A stretch of DNA of 35,378 bases from Clostridiales bacterium (GTDB lineage Bacteria; Bacillota; Clostridia; Christensenellales; Borkfalkiaceae). Below the pieces are notes generated by a model. That model was not told the origin of the DNA. It searched no databases and worked only from the letters and a program-made list of their open reading frames with translations. Shown one piece after another: positions 1 to 10,400 of the stretch. The position numbers were made by a program, and so were the translations under genes. Position 1 is the stretch's first letter, and every line of letters starts with the position of its first letter. Location: NCBI GenBank assembly GCA_015055545.1, contig SVHY01000021.1, forward strand, positions 1 through 35,378. Reading direction: 5' to 3'.

Positions 1-424
1 CGTTTCGTTAAAACGTTTCGTAAATTCGTTGTAATACCCTACTAGGTCCGTTCTTTCTTTCCACATCGGCTGTACGGGCACGACCGTGGATTTGTTATCC
101 AAAAATTCTCCGAGCGCGTACGCAAGCGACGTTTTACCCGTACCCGACATACCTTGCAAGATGATAATCTTCGTTACCGTCAAACCCGCGATAAAGCGAC
201 GAATATCGTCGATACTGTAATACAGCTTTAATTTACTGCACGCAAAGTTTCTAAACTCTTCGCAAAACCGTTTGAGCGTAATACTTTCGTCGTACGTCGT
301 CCGTTGAAAACGCGCGCGGTTCGCATCCAGCGTACACAGCATACAAAAACGCGAACGACCTTCTTCTTCATCGTCCTTTTCTTTCACTTTTCCCACCACT
401 ACGGGGTACGCACTCGTAGGCTGC
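1..424. repeat. Copy A of a 424-bp near-identical duplication inside AAA genes
   Basis: Positions 1-424 match 3443-3866 with a constant offset of 3442. By eye I count about 13 mismatches, some clustered near the right end, and no indel. The repeat covers the linker, CxxC and Walker A part of the two AAA paralogues. Identity ends abruptly on the N-terminal side, where the membrane anchors differ, and it runs off the window on the other side. Confidence 0.9.
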
Positions 425-699
425 ATTGTTTGCGCTAATTTTGTTCCGAATACGTCCTCGGAACGTTCAATCTTCACTTCCTTTTTATCCGTTGCAAGCG
501 CGATAAAAAGAAAGAGTAAAAGCACGGGCAACGCCAAAAGCAAAGCGATTATAAAATAGCTTACTTCCGAACGAACGACCGTTTTATCGTTGGAATTTAA
601 GTACGCAGAAAACGCGACGGCTAAAATAATGCCGACGATGACGACGAGCGCGATCATAACGATATATTTCGTTTTACTGTTTTTCTTATTGCTCTTCAT
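1..699 (-). CDS. Membrane-anchored McrB-like AAA ATPase, second copy (3' end beyond window)
   Basis: Partial gene: 233 codons are open from an ATG at 699 to the left edge. The first 75 or so residues hold two predicted membrane helices (about residues 12-34 and 48-68) separated by a short polar stretch, unlike the single helix of the neighbouring paralogue at 2720-4009. From the motif SAYPVVVGK onward it is nearly identical to that paralogue: the same acidic linker, a CxxC pair, and the Walker A motif GMSGTGKTS. The part with Walker B and sensor 1 lies outside. The start overlaps the end of the upstream coiled-coil gene by 14 nt, which suggests translational coupling. Inferred role: a membrane-tethered AAA ring subunit working with the other operon products. 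The family assignment is by motif only. Confidence 0.85.
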   Translation of the reverse strand, partial: MKSNKKNSKTKYIVMIALVVIVGIILAVAFSAYLNSNDKTVVRSEVSYFIIALLLALPVLLLFLFIALATDKKEVKIERSEDVFGTKLAQTMQPTSAYPVVVGKVKEKDDEEEGRSRFCMLCTLDANRARFQRTTYDESITLKRFCEEFRNFACSKLKLYYSIDDIRRFIAGLTVTKIIILQGMSGTGKTSLAYALGEFLDNKSTVVPVQPMWKERTDLVGYYNEFTKRFNET

Positions 700-2710
700 G
701 CTTGTTTTCTATCCCCGTTTCGCTTGGTTGTTGGCTTGGCGTTCCCGCTTGTTCTTGCGGCGGTTGTTGCAACGGCATTTGTGGCGGCTGCTGCATTTGA
801 GGCTGTTGCGGCGGTTGAGGTGGCTGCGGCGGTTGCGGATATGCTACGCCGCCCGTCTTTTTCGCTGCTTTTTCCGCTTGCTCCTTGGCTTTCGCTTCCG
901 TAAAGACTTGACTGCGGATTTTTTGTTTCGTCTTTTTCCATTCCGTCTTGAAGAATTTCTTAAAGACTTGGTATTGCCGTTCGATTTCGTCCGTCTTTTC
1001 TCGGCTGGAAAAATCGTCCTTGTCCGTCATTAACCCGTATTGATAACGGAGCGCATTCAAGCGCGCTTCGGCAAGCGTTTTCTGGTCTTCTAACTTCGCG
1101 TACTGCGCGTTGATTTCCTTGATACGCGCTACGTTGCTTTCAATTTGCGCGTTAAGCTTACGCATACTTTCTTCGTGTTCGGCGTTGATGACCGTCATTC
1201 TATCGGTAAATTCTTGCTTCACCGCCGCAAGTTCGTTGCGGTAACGTTCCGATTCTTCTTGACGTTGGCGTTCGACGTCTTGGATTTGTGCTTTCAAAGC
1301 CTCCACTTCTTCCGCGTGCAACATTTGCATAGCGTTCACTTCGTCCATATGCGCTTCGTTAAGCGCGACGATACTTGCCGCGTGCTCGTCTTGCAATTCT
1401 ATCATACGCTGTTCGTGTTCGGCGTTGATTTCCCGCACGTGTTCCAAATGCGCCAGTTCTGCAGCGTTCATATCGTCCACGTATTTTTGATTGAGCCGTG
1501 TAATCTCTTCGCCAAGCGAACGAACCGTGTCTTGCGAGTGAAGAAGTTCCGTTTTGAAATGGTCGATTTCCGCTTGCATACTATCGATCAGTTTACGCGC
1601 AACGACGAGTTCCTCCGATTCCTTTTCCAAATCGCGAATACGCCGTTCTAACATATTGATATATTCTTCGGGCGATAAACCGCTTTCTTTGATTTGACGG
1701 CTGATATTGCGGATTTGTTCCGCGAGTTTTTTTGCTTCCGCTCTGCGGCGGCGTTCTTCTTCGCGTTCGTAATTTTCCTTGAAATAATCTTTAATTCCAA
1801 GCCCGTGTTCATACGTTAAGAACAGGGAAAGTTCCACCGATTCCGCGATTTCATCGCCCACCGTACCCACGAACGGGGATACCGTTTTCGTTTCCGTTTT
1901 GATCTCGTACCCGTCGCGATCGTACGCCGCGATAAATTCATAGAGTTTCATCGCGCCGCGGAAGTTTTGGTTCATTTTCAAAACGTTGGTACGCGTAATC
2001 GGCGGTTTTAACATAGGCGTTTTCGCCACTTCCACCATAAGCGGCGTGTTCAAATAAACGGTTACCGCTTTATAAATGGTAAGAATCCTGTCGATTGCGT
2101 CCTGTGCAGCGTTATGTTCGCGTAAATAATCGTCGTTTTTGCGTTCTTCCTCCAAGCGTATCTCATAGGAAATTTTTCTGTTGCTTTCCACGATATCTTT
2201 ATGCATGGACATATTGCCCTTGTACGTGTTCGTCATTTCCACGATTCTCTCGTACCGCATACCGATAAAATCACGCAAATAGCAAAGCAACATATACAAA
2301 AATCTGTTTTCGTATACGGCGTAATCGCTCAAACGTTCCACCGTGTATAATTGATCGGGAATCAAATCCTCGCCCTCGTCAGGCTCACGCGTGAAAAGAT
2401 TGCTGTGGCGCGCCAAATGCTCCACGGAATCCTTGGACGTGCGTTTTACCTTTTCGATAGGCACGACTTCGCCGTTGGAACGAATAAACTGCCGCTCTTC
2501 TTTAATCGCTTTTTCCACGAACACAAGACCGGTTTCAATCGCTTCAATCCAGTCTTCTTCCACTATGCAGTTTTTGCGCGTTATCTGTATGATATCGTTT
2601 TCGTTGTCCGCCGATACGATCGCTTTGCGTTGCGTTTTACATTCGCGGTTATCCAGCGTATTCTTTCGATAATCGATAAGCGCACGGTATAATATGTCTA
2701 AATTATTCAT
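686..2710 (-). CDS. Coiled-coil protein with DUF2357-like N-terminal part
   Basis: 674 residues, soluble, no membrane segment. The N-terminal third contains DYAVYENRFLYMLLCYL (about residues 129-145), which resembles the ENRF signature of DUF2357 proteins, partners of McrB-type ATPases that often carry a PD-(D/E)xK nuclease. I see no nuclease motif here. Residues of about 315-620 are instead a long charged coiled coil rich in Glu, Arg, Lys and Gln. The C-terminus is a low-complexity Pro/Gln tail (PQPPQPPQPP type). It sits 9 nt downstream of the AAA gene 2720-4009 and overlaps the next AAA gene. The likely role is a scaffold or adaptor for the AAA proteins. The DUF2357 link is by memory of the motif and is tentative; the coiled coil is clear. 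Confidence 0.8.
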   Translation of the reverse strand: MNNLDILYRALIDYRKNTLDNRECKTQRKAIVSADNENDIIQITRKNCIVEEDWIEAIETGLVFVEKAIKEERQFIRSNGEVVPIEKVKRTSKDSVEHLARHSNLFTREPDEGEDLIPDQLYTVERLSDYAVYENRFLYMLLCYLRDFIGMRYERIVEMTNTYKGNMSMHKDIVESNRKISYEIRLEEERKNDDYLREHNAAQDAIDRILTIYKAVTVYLNTPLMVEVAKTPMLKPPITRTNVLKMNQNFRGAMKLYEFIAAYDRDGYEIKTETKTVSPFVGTVGDEIAESVELSLFLTYEHGLGIKDYFKENYEREEERRRRAEAKKLAEQIRNISRQIKESGLSPEEYINMLERRIRDLEKESEELVVARKLIDSMQAEIDHFKTELLHSQDTVRSLGEEITRLNQKYVDDMNAAELAHLEHVREINAEHEQRMIELQDEHAASIVALNEAHMDEVNAMQMLHAEEVEALKAQIQDVERQRQEESERYRNELAAVKQEFTDRMTVINAEHEESMRKLNAQIESNVARIKEINAQYAKLEDQKTLAEARLNALRYQYGLMTDKDDFSSREKTDEIERQYQVFKKFFKTEWKKTKQKIRSQVFTEAKAKEQAEKAAKKTGGVAYPQPPQPPQPPQQPQMQQPPQMPLQQPPQEQAGTPSQQPSETGIENKHEEQ

Positions 2711-2719
2711 AAATCGCCC

Positions 2720-4009
2720 TTACGCGTTCTTCTTCAAGCGTTGTACGTATTCCTTACAAAGCTGCATTTTGTTCTCGCCGAACAATTCGTCCAAATAATC
2801 GCAGAACCCGTCTACTACGCTTCGGATATATACGGGGTTTTGCATTTCTAATTTCCTAAGCACCTTCTTCGCCAAGATATCGTCCAGCGCGTCCAGCTCT
2901 TCCCCGCCACACGCTACGTATACCGGAATATACGACTTTATCTGTTTCATGATACGGTTACCGAACGTGATATGGAATACCTTGATCATGTATTCGTCCA
3001 GTTTTTCGAGTCGCCGCATATTCCGTTTCGTTATCGCGTATTCTTTCATCGCCTCGTCCGCAAGACTCATAAACTTTTCCGCCGTAACGTGTATGCTCTT
3101 CGTCTTGGGCGCGGTGAACGGTTCAGACTTTTGATCCAAGTTCATAACCATCGCTCTGTCGTACACCTTATCCGAGATCGCAAACGTCGAGTCGTCGTTG
3201 TTCGCAGTTCCGATAAACCACATATTATTCGGTAGTTTTATCCGTCCGCCCTTCAATTGCAAAGGATCGTTATCCCATTCGTCCGATACCACGTCTAAAT
3301 AACGTCTATCCGGATTCGGTAGTTCCAAAAGCGACAAAAATTCCGCAAAGTAATATTCTACGCGCGCGATGTTCATTTCGTCTAATATCGTTACGTATAT
3401 ATCCTTGCTGTAATTTGCCTCGTACATCTTTTGCAACAACGTCGTTTCGTTAAAACGTTTCGTAAATTCGTTGTAATACCCTACTAGGTCCGTTCTTTCT
3501 TTCCACATCGGCTGTACGGGCACGACCGTGGATTTGTTATCCAAAAATTCACCGAACGCGTACGCAAGCGACGTTTTACCCGTACCCGACATACCTTGCA
3601 AAATGATAATCTTCGTTACCGTCAAACCCGCGATAAAGCGGCGAATATCGTCGATACTGTAATACAGTTTTAATTTACTACACGCAAAGTTTCTAAACTC
3701 TTCGCAAAACCGTTTGAGCGTAATACTTTCGTCGTACGTCGTACGTTGAAAACGCGCGCGGTTCGCATCCAGCGTACACAGCATACAAAAACGCGAACGA
3801 CCTTCTTCTTCATCGTCCTTTTCTTTCCCTTTCCCTACCACTACGGGGTATGCTCCCGTAGGCTGTGATACGCCCGTGGAAATGATACGGGGAGCTTTAT
3901 CTTCATTTTTCATCGTCATCATAATAATCAAAATCACGATCACCGCAACGATTGCTATGTAAACGAATATCGCCGTTTTGGACGATGCTAACTCCAACAA
4001 TTTCTGCAT
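2720..4009 (-). CDS. Membrane-anchored McrB-like AAA+ ATPase
   Basis: 429 residues. One N-terminal membrane helix (about 12-33), then a linker with an acidic stretch (KDDEEE) and cysteines at 75, 78, 102 and 110. The AAA core has Walker A GMSGTGKT (139-146), Walker B TILDEMN (207-213) followed by the McrB/AAA_5-like segment ARVEYYFAEFLSLLE, and a sensor-1 region FIGTANNDDST (265-275) where McrB has its MNTxD motif. A helical lid follows (GGEELDALDD). All catalytic motifs look intact, so it should hydrolyse nucleotide, probably as a hexamer on the cytoplasmic face of the membrane. It is 11 nt downstream of the GH3/AAA fusion, whose C-terminus is a degenerate version of the same AAA fold. Substrate unknown. 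Confidence 0.88.
   Translation of the reverse strand: MQKLLELASSKTAIFVYIAIVAVIVILIIMMTMKNEDKAPRIISTGVSQPTGAYPVVVGKGKEKDDEEEGRSRFCMLCTLDANRARFQRTTYDESITLKRFCEEFRNFACSKLKLYYSIDDIRRFIAGLTVTKIIILQGMSGTGKTSLAYAFGEFLDNKSTVVPVQPMWKERTDLVGYYNEFTKRFNETTLLQKMYEANYSKDIYVTILDEMNIARVEYYFAEFLSLLELPNPDRRYLDVVSDEWDNDPLQLKGGRIKLPNNMWFIGTANNDDSTFAISDKVYDRAMVMNLDQKSEPFTAPKTKSIHVTAEKFMSLADEAMKEYAITKRNMRRLEKLDEYMIKVFHITFGNRIMKQIKSYIPVYVACGGEELDALDDILAKKVLRKLEMQNPVYIRSVVDGFCDYLDELFGENKMQLCKEYVQRLKKNA
3443..3866. repeat. Copy B of the 424-bp near-identical duplication
   Basis: Partner of 1-424 (offset 3442). It lies within the complete AAA gene. The high nucleotide identity, including synonymous sites, points to recent duplication or ongoing gene conversion between the two paralogues. 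Confidence 0.9.
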
Positions 4010-4020
4010 ATTTTACTTCC

Positions 4021-7000
4021 TTAAACGTTTAAATCTGTAGATTTTACGACTTTCACCGAACGGTTGACGTGCCCTTCGCCAAAGACGTTTTCCAGCGTGT
4101 GCGCAAACTTTTCTTCGGGCGATTTTTTCGCCGTAGCCAAGCTTACCGCCATAGCGGGTATTAAGCGTTGCGCCATTGCACAATCCAACGCTTCTTCTTC
4201 CTCGCCTCCCGCTGCAAGATACGTTGCGACGTATTTTTCCAAACGGTGCCATTGCTTGTTTTCGATACGGTATTCCCCGCAAGCGTTTTGCACGTATTCT
4301 TCCGTCTTATCAACGCGTTTCCAAAGCACTTCGTCGATTTGGTAATCGCGCAAAGCGTTTCGCGAAAGTTTCGCAAACTGCGAATACGCAAGCGATTGAA
4401 AGGACGTGCGTTCGCGTTCGATTTCCTGTTCGACAATACGCATTTCGCCGTTTTCTTCTTCGCCCGTTTTTTCCGCAACTAAACGCGTACGCGCGTCGCC
4501 CGATTTCAACGAAAGGTCTACAAGACAAGCCATATCCAAAATGTATTTAGGAATATCCGTAAACTTTTCCCCGTCCGCAAGCGTGACGATAAACCAAACG
4601 TTTTCAGGTAAAACGCAAGAACCGTTTGCCGCGCCTTTTATAAACACTTCCGTTTCGCGTTCGGGTTGGTCGATATAACGGATAACGGGCGCGAACGTAG
4701 ATTTAATATCTTCGCAACGCACGCCCATAAGCACTGCCGTATGCAAACTTTCGTCGGCAGGCGTAGCACTCGTCAACTTTCTTGCAATCGCGGAAAGTTC
4801 TACGTTCCCGTAACCGTCCTTGCGTTCAAACAACGCGTTGCCGTCCGTATTCTCGCCGTAATAATCTACGGCAAATTCCGTACCGAAATATTCGCTTAAT
4901 AAGGGAATGAATTTCATCAGCATCTCGCTGTCGTCGCTGCGCAAAATCAACAGTCTTGACGAGGACAACGCCGAAAATACCATACGCGCCGTTGCCGCGT
5001 CCACCGCTACGCCCCGTTCAAACGCGAACGTGATAAACTGTTTGCAAACCACGGGCAACGTGAATTCGGGATCGAATGGAACGGTTGTAAACGTCTTTTC
5101 TTCCGTTTCTACCGTCTGCGCGACCTCCTGTTCCACTTCGTATACCTTGGTAAACTCTTCTTCAAAAAGTTGTTCGTAAGGGATTTCGTCCGCTAAATCT
5201 TCCACGTTTAATTTTTCTCGGTTTTTTTGTTTTTCGCTCATATTATTTTCCAAACACTCTTTTATTTCTTTTTTCCGTTTTACAGTCAATATCGTCGCTA
5301 TCGTAATGGGCAGGATATTAAGCGCTGCCACCGTGAGATACATCCACCAGGTTTTCGGCGCCCAACGCACGTAATTGAAATACCCGTAAACAATATCCAA
5401 ACATAGCATTACGATACTTGCAACGATGAAAAAGCGTCTTGATTTGCCCTTCACGTCGAGCGGCATTTTCATCGGTACGTCTAAATAATACTTTTTATCT
5501 AAGATATTAGAACGATTTTGTAAATAATCTGAATACCTTTCTTTCGTTTTCTCCAACTTATCCGTGCCGTAGTACATTACGCCCGTTTGTCGAATATCGC
5601 GCACGGACGAGCCGATGTATACTTGATACGTACCGTTTTCCGTAACGAATCGCGCGCGTTTCTCGTCCCACACCGCCAAATCCATTTGCTTGGGCGAAAT
5701 AGAAATGGTCGTACTTTGTCCCGCCGCAAGATACACCTTGAAAAAGGCTTTAAGTTCTTTAGTCGGTCTAATCAACGCCGAATCGCGTTTCCCGATATAG
5801 ATTTGCACCACTTCCGAACCTGCGTAAGAACCGGTATTCCGAACGGTAACCTGTATACCGCTTGCCGAACACGACGCGTTAGAATACTCAAATTTCGTAT
5901 AACTCAACCCGTGTCCAAACGGATATTTTACCCGTAATCTCGACGTATCGTAATGCCTGTATCCGTAGAACGTACCCACTTTGTTCCTGCCCGCGTTTTT
6001 GTAGCTGAGCAGCTCTTGAAAATGTTCGTCCGCGTTATTATAACAGGTATACGCAAGTTTCCCCGACGGGCAAGCGTCGCCCGAAATAATCCGCTGTAAC
6101 GCCATCGCGCTACGCGAGCCGTCAAGCGGCGCGAGTAACACCGCCGAACAGGCTTTATCGAATTTCACGTCTACGTACCGATTACCTCCGATAATCGCAA
6201 CGATTTTCTTGTTCAACCGCGACAACGCCTCTACAAGCGCCAACTGATTGGCGGGAAGTTTGCTCGTTTGGTTACGGTTTGCGCGCTGCGCGCCTTCTTC
6301 CGTATATCCGAGAACCAACAAAACTACGTCCGCCCTTCTTGCCAAATCGCAAGCTTGTTGGATTAGATGGTCGCTACGGTCTTGTTCAATATCGTAACCC
6401 TTTGCATAACCGATAATCTGAAATCTATTGGGCGTTGAACCAAGCTGACGGTGCAAATTGACGATACGCCCGTTATTAGTCTCCGCTAAGCTGCCGATAA
6501 GTGCAACGTTTCCGCCGCGCAACGGCAATGTGTTTTGTTCGTTTTTGAGCAAAACTATACTCTCTTCCGCCGCCCGCAACGCAAGGCTGTCCTCGGCTGT
6601 TTTAAAGCCTGGCATAGGTCTCGATTGCGCCTGTTTACATTCGTCGGCAAAGCGCAGGATAAAATCCAACGTTTCGTCGATTTTTTCAGGGCTAATCGCC
6701 AAGCCGTCGCGACATTCCGCCTCAACTTCGTTAATCGTAATCTCGCCCGCTTCAAACTGTTCTTGCAAGAAATTATATTTATCAAGCGCGGCTTTTAAGG
6801 TTGCAACCGAACCTTTTTTGCAAAGCTTGTCGCTGCTCCTTGCAAACTGCAACGTATCGGACGGGGATTTACATTCGTACACGAGCGGAACTTTACTTCC
6901 AAAATCCGCAAGCATGGACGAATTGACCGTTTCGTACGCCCCGTCAAGCGTTTTATCCGACGTTTGCATTGCGCCTACGCCACGTTTAACGAGCATATCG

Positions 7001-7485
7001 AACGGTTTGGCAAAGTATTCCTTAATCGCGCGCATATTCGGTGCAACGTCCGAATAATCCACGTCCGTTTGCGTGAGCGTGGGATCGGAAACGCACGTTT
7101 TCATGCCCATTCTTGCACCCGACGTTACGAACGCGCCCGACATCATACCCGCAAGTAACGGGTCTTCCGTGTACCCGCTCGTATACGGCGTAGTTTTTAC
7201 GTTTGCGTTGGGGATATCAAAAATCGTATATCCGTTTCTGCGCGCGCGCGCCATAAGGCGGTCGGAAACTTGCGAAACTAAATCCAAGTTCCAAGAATTG
7301 ATAAGTCCCGAAAAGGACGGATACGATTCCGATTGCACGGACGCCGCGTTCATTTCTTTCACGGACGTTTCCGAAAGATATACGCCCGTTTCAAAGGACA
7401 TACCCCCCAGCGCCGAAATATCCGCAAGCAAGGAAAGCTTTTGTTCTATTGTAAGCTGATTGATTATTTCTTGATGTTTCAACAT
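4021..7485 (-). CDS. GH3-like pseudoenzyme fused by a membrane hairpin to a degenerate McrB-like AAA domain
   Basis: 1154 residues. Residues 1-290 match the GH3 (beta-glucosidase) TIM-barrel layout, 300-535 the second GH3 domain (AAEESIVLLKNE; YPFGHGLSYTKFEY), and 540-630 a fibronectin-III-like domain. Two membrane helices (about 684-704 and 713-734) form a hairpin flanked by KSRR and KRKK, so both ends should be cytoplasmic; there is no signal peptide. Residues of about 800-1150 align with the AAA protein at 2720-4009: SSRLLILRSDDSEML stands where it has Walker A, VLMGVRCEDI where it has Walker B, and LPENVWFIVTLADG at sensor 1. The nucleotide-binding residues are therefore gone. The GH3 part also lacks the usual KHF/NDQE and SDW motifs (VYECKSPSD at 202-210). 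It is probably a catalytically dead sugar-binding or structural protein. The LRR gene is 11 nt upstream. Confidence 0.85.
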   Translation of the reverse strand: MLKHQEIINQLTIEQKLSLLADISALGGMSFETGVYLSETSVKEMNAASVQSESYPSFSGLINSWNLDLVSQVSDRLMARARRNGYTIFDIPNANVKTTPYTSGYTEDPLLAGMMSGAFVTSGARMGMKTCVSDPTLTQTDVDYSDVAPNMRAIKEYFAKPFDMLVKRGVGAMQTSDKTLDGAYETVNSSMLADFGSKVPLVYECKSPSDTLQFARSSDKLCKKGSVATLKAALDKYNFLQEQFEAGEITINEVEAECRDGLAISPEKIDETLDFILRFADECKQAQSRPMPGFKTAEDSLALRAAEESIVLLKNEQNTLPLRGGNVALIGSLAETNNGRIVNLHRQLGSTPNRFQIIGYAKGYDIEQDRSDHLIQQACDLARRADVVLLVLGYTEEGAQRANRNQTSKLPANQLALVEALSRLNKKIVAIIGGNRYVDVKFDKACSAVLLAPLDGSRSAMALQRIISGDACPSGKLAYTCYNNADEHFQELLSYKNAGRNKVGTFYGYRHYDTSRLRVKYPFGHGLSYTKFEYSNASCSASGIQVTVRNTGSYAGSEVVQIYIGKRDSALIRPTKELKAFFKVYLAAGQSTTISISPKQMDLAVWDEKRARFVTENGTYQVYIGSSVRDIRQTGVMYYGTDKLEKTKERYSDYLQNRSNILDKKYYLDVPMKMPLDVKGKSRRFFIVASIVMLCLDIVYGYFNYVRWAPKTWWMYLTVAALNILPITIATILTVKRKKEIKECLENNMSEKQKNREKLNVEDLADEIPYEQLFEEEFTKVYEVEQEVAQTVETEEKTFTTVPFDPEFTLPVVCKQFITFAFERGVAVDAATARMVFSALSSSRLLILRSDDSEMLMKFIPLLSEYFGTEFAVDYYGENTDGNALFERKDGYGNVELSAIARKLTSATPADESLHTAVLMGVRCEDIKSTFAPVIRYIDQPERETEVFIKGAANGSCVLPENVWFIVTLADGEKFTDIPKYILDMACLVDLSLKSGDARTRLVAEKTGEEENGEMRIVEQEIERERTSFQSLAYSQFAKLSRNALRDYQIDEVLWKRVDKTEEYVQNACGEYRIENKQWHRLEKYVATYLAAGGEEEEALDCAMAQRLIPAMAVSLATAKKSPEEKFAHTLENVFGEGHVNRSVKVVKSTDLNV

Positions 7486-7496
7486 ACTTTATTCCC

Positions 7497-10400
7497 TTAA
7501 TACGGTTCGTTTAAAGAAGTTATATACATATTATTGATTTGCGCATACCCACTTTCGTCCGCCGCCGATTGCGTATACGTGAACGTCAACGTTTGACCTT
7601 TGCGCACCGTATACGAAAGCGATTGCGACGACGAACCGCCTTTCAGCGTTTTTGACGTAGAAGTTCCTGCTTTCACCGTCAAAGCACCCGTATTCGCGCC
7701 GTACACCCGCGCCGTAAAGGATATCGTCATATCCTGTTTCGCCGTGAACGTCAACGTTGCCGTAGAGTTTGCCGTCTTATTCGTGGACTCAATCGAATCG
7801 TAGTTCGTAAACAGTCTAAACGGCGTTTTCGACGTATTGGAAACGGTGAATACCTTTTTGAAATTGTTCAGCGTATAACTCGTCACGCGCATATTATTGA
7901 TATACCCGCAACGCGTACACACGTCGTCCGAATAGGAATGTCCGTATGCAGGGATAATTTCCGTATGCTCGTATCCGCAATCGTTGCAATACGTTTTACC
8001 CGAGCCCTCCCTGCGACAGGTTGCATCCTTTAATACGCTGTATTTATATTCCTTGCACGGCGTTTGCACGTTATTGTTTGCGTCGTAGTTCCATTGATCG
8101 CCTTGGTGTGCGCAGTTATCGTAGATGTAAATCATACCAAAACTGAGCGTATTCCATTTCGTAGCGAAATTATTATTCCATTGGCTTTGCGTACCTTCAA
8201 AATATATACTAAAGCCCCATTGATTATAAAACGTAGTTCCCGTTACCGTGCCCGCCGTAGCGGAAAGCACCATTTTACTAAGGTTCGTACAATTACTAAA
8301 CGCGCCCTCGTAATTGAGCGAAACACCCGACGAAACGCGTATCTCTTCTAAACTACCCACGTTATCAAACGCTTGCGAACGCATATCGGTAACGCCATTG
8401 CCAACGATAACCGTTTTTATCGACTCGTCGCCCCAGAAAGCGTAACGCGCGATGATATACGTCTTCGTCCTACCGTTGACGGATTTTTTATCCAACGTGA
8501 GCTTGGTTGCGCTGCCCGTATAATCCACCAGCGCGCAAACGCCGTTGGTTGCATACTTAAACACCAACCCGTCCACCGTAGCCGTTTGCAAACGCGTACC
8601 CGCCGCCGTATGTACGACAACGGCGTTATAAGCAACCTCGCCGTAATCAGCGTCGTTGACGGTTATGGGCAACGCACTTAAATTGCACACCTCGTGCAAC
8701 GCTCTACATCCCCCAAACGCGCCCGAATCAATAAACGTAAGCGTGGACGGCAAAAGGATATACGAAAGTTTTTCGCAACCCAAGAACGCGTACGAGCCTA
8801 TCGACATTAAACCGTTTCCAAATTCCACGGTTGAAAGTTCTACACAGTTAGCAAACGTTTCCGCTGCGATTGCGGTCAACGACGCAGGCAAGAACGCGTT
8901 TTGCAAGCTTTCACAGCCGTAAAAAGCACGTGCGCCAAGCACAGTCAAATTGTCGCCGAACGCAACGCTTTCTATCGACGTACAGTTTTCAAACGCCGAT
9001 GCGCCAAGTTCGATTAACGACATGGGAAGTTGTACGCTTTCCAGCGACGAACAGTTGATAAACGCTTCCGAGCCGATAGACAAAATCCCGTTGGGGAGCG
9101 TTACCGTTTGGAGCTTGCCGCAGTTTGCGAACGCGCCGTTGGCAACGTACAGCGTTTTAGGCGACAGCACCACCGTTTCTAACGTTTCGCTATTTGCAAA
9201 CAGTTCCGCACGCAACGTTTCCATCTCTCGCTCACCAAAGTCCACGCTCTCAAACGCGTTTCCGTCAAACGCTTTCGCGTCCAACACGAGCGGCGACTCG
9301 CCTATGAATTGCATGGAAGAAATTCCGCTGTTCCCGAACGCGTTTTCACCGATACGCGTTACCGCGTCGGGAATAGTGAGCTGGGTAATCGTTTCGTTTT
9401 CGGTAAACATATACGGTACGATACGGTAGTATTCCCCTGCTACGCTTTCGGGCAGTTTCACTTTACCGCCCAAGCCGTCGTATTCGATAAGATACCATTC
9501 GTCCCGCGCGTAAGCGAATTCAAAATCGCCCTGTTTTTGACGGGGCATACGCTCTTCGTGGGCGGACGAATACACGCGCAATGCGTTGAGCGCATAAACG
9601 CTTGTGTCGCTTAAATTTTCTATTTCGTACAATTTATAACAAGACAACAACGCGTCTTCCGCTATCATTTGCACGCTAGCGGGAATATACAAAAACCGTA
9701 AATTCACACAGGAAGCAAACGCACCCGAACCGATAGAAATTACCCCGTCGGGTAAATCCAGCGTTTTGATTGATTTCAAACCGTAAAACGCTTCTTTGCC
9801 GATAGTTTCCAGCAAGCCCGTCTGCGTAAACAGCACTTGTGATACGCCCGCACAATCAGAAAACGCGGCTTCTTCAATCGTCGTAACCGCCGCGGGAACG
9901 ATTAGCGTTTGTAACGCCGTACAAGTGGAAAACGCCCTTTCAGGGATAGTCGTAAGCGGCGTAGACGAAGTAAAGCCTACGTCTGTAAGGTTGGTACAAT
10001 GCTCGAACGCGAATTTACCAAGCGAGCTAACCATGGACGCGTCGAACGTCGTAATCGCCGTTTCTTTAAAGGCATTTTCGCCTATCGTTTGCACGCCCGA
10101 TACGGAAAATTTCGTCAATTTTTTACAGCCGTTGAACGCGTTGTCGCCAACGGCGGAAACGCCGCCCGAAACGGAAACAGTCGTCAGTTTCGGACAACCC
10201 TGAAACGCGTCGTTGCCTATCTTCGTGCCTTGGAAATTTTTTACCGTAAACGTTTCCAACGCCGAGCCGCAACCGCTGACAAAGCTTGCGGGCACGTCGT
10301 CCATGTTGCCAATCGTGATATTTTTTACTTTCGCGCTTTCGCCAAGCAACGCGGACAAGCCCTTGCCCGTGTCCGCTTCGTATTGCGAATAGTTATAGTT

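Noticed and set aside
590-1033. 147-residue open frame on the plus strand
   Set aside because: Antisense to the coiled-coil gene and AAA start; repetitive Leu/Arg composition comes from the Pro/Gln codons on the other strand.
4021-7485. Annotation as an active beta-glucosidase
   Set aside because: Catalytic Asp motif and the KHF/NDQE segments are not found, and there is no export signal.
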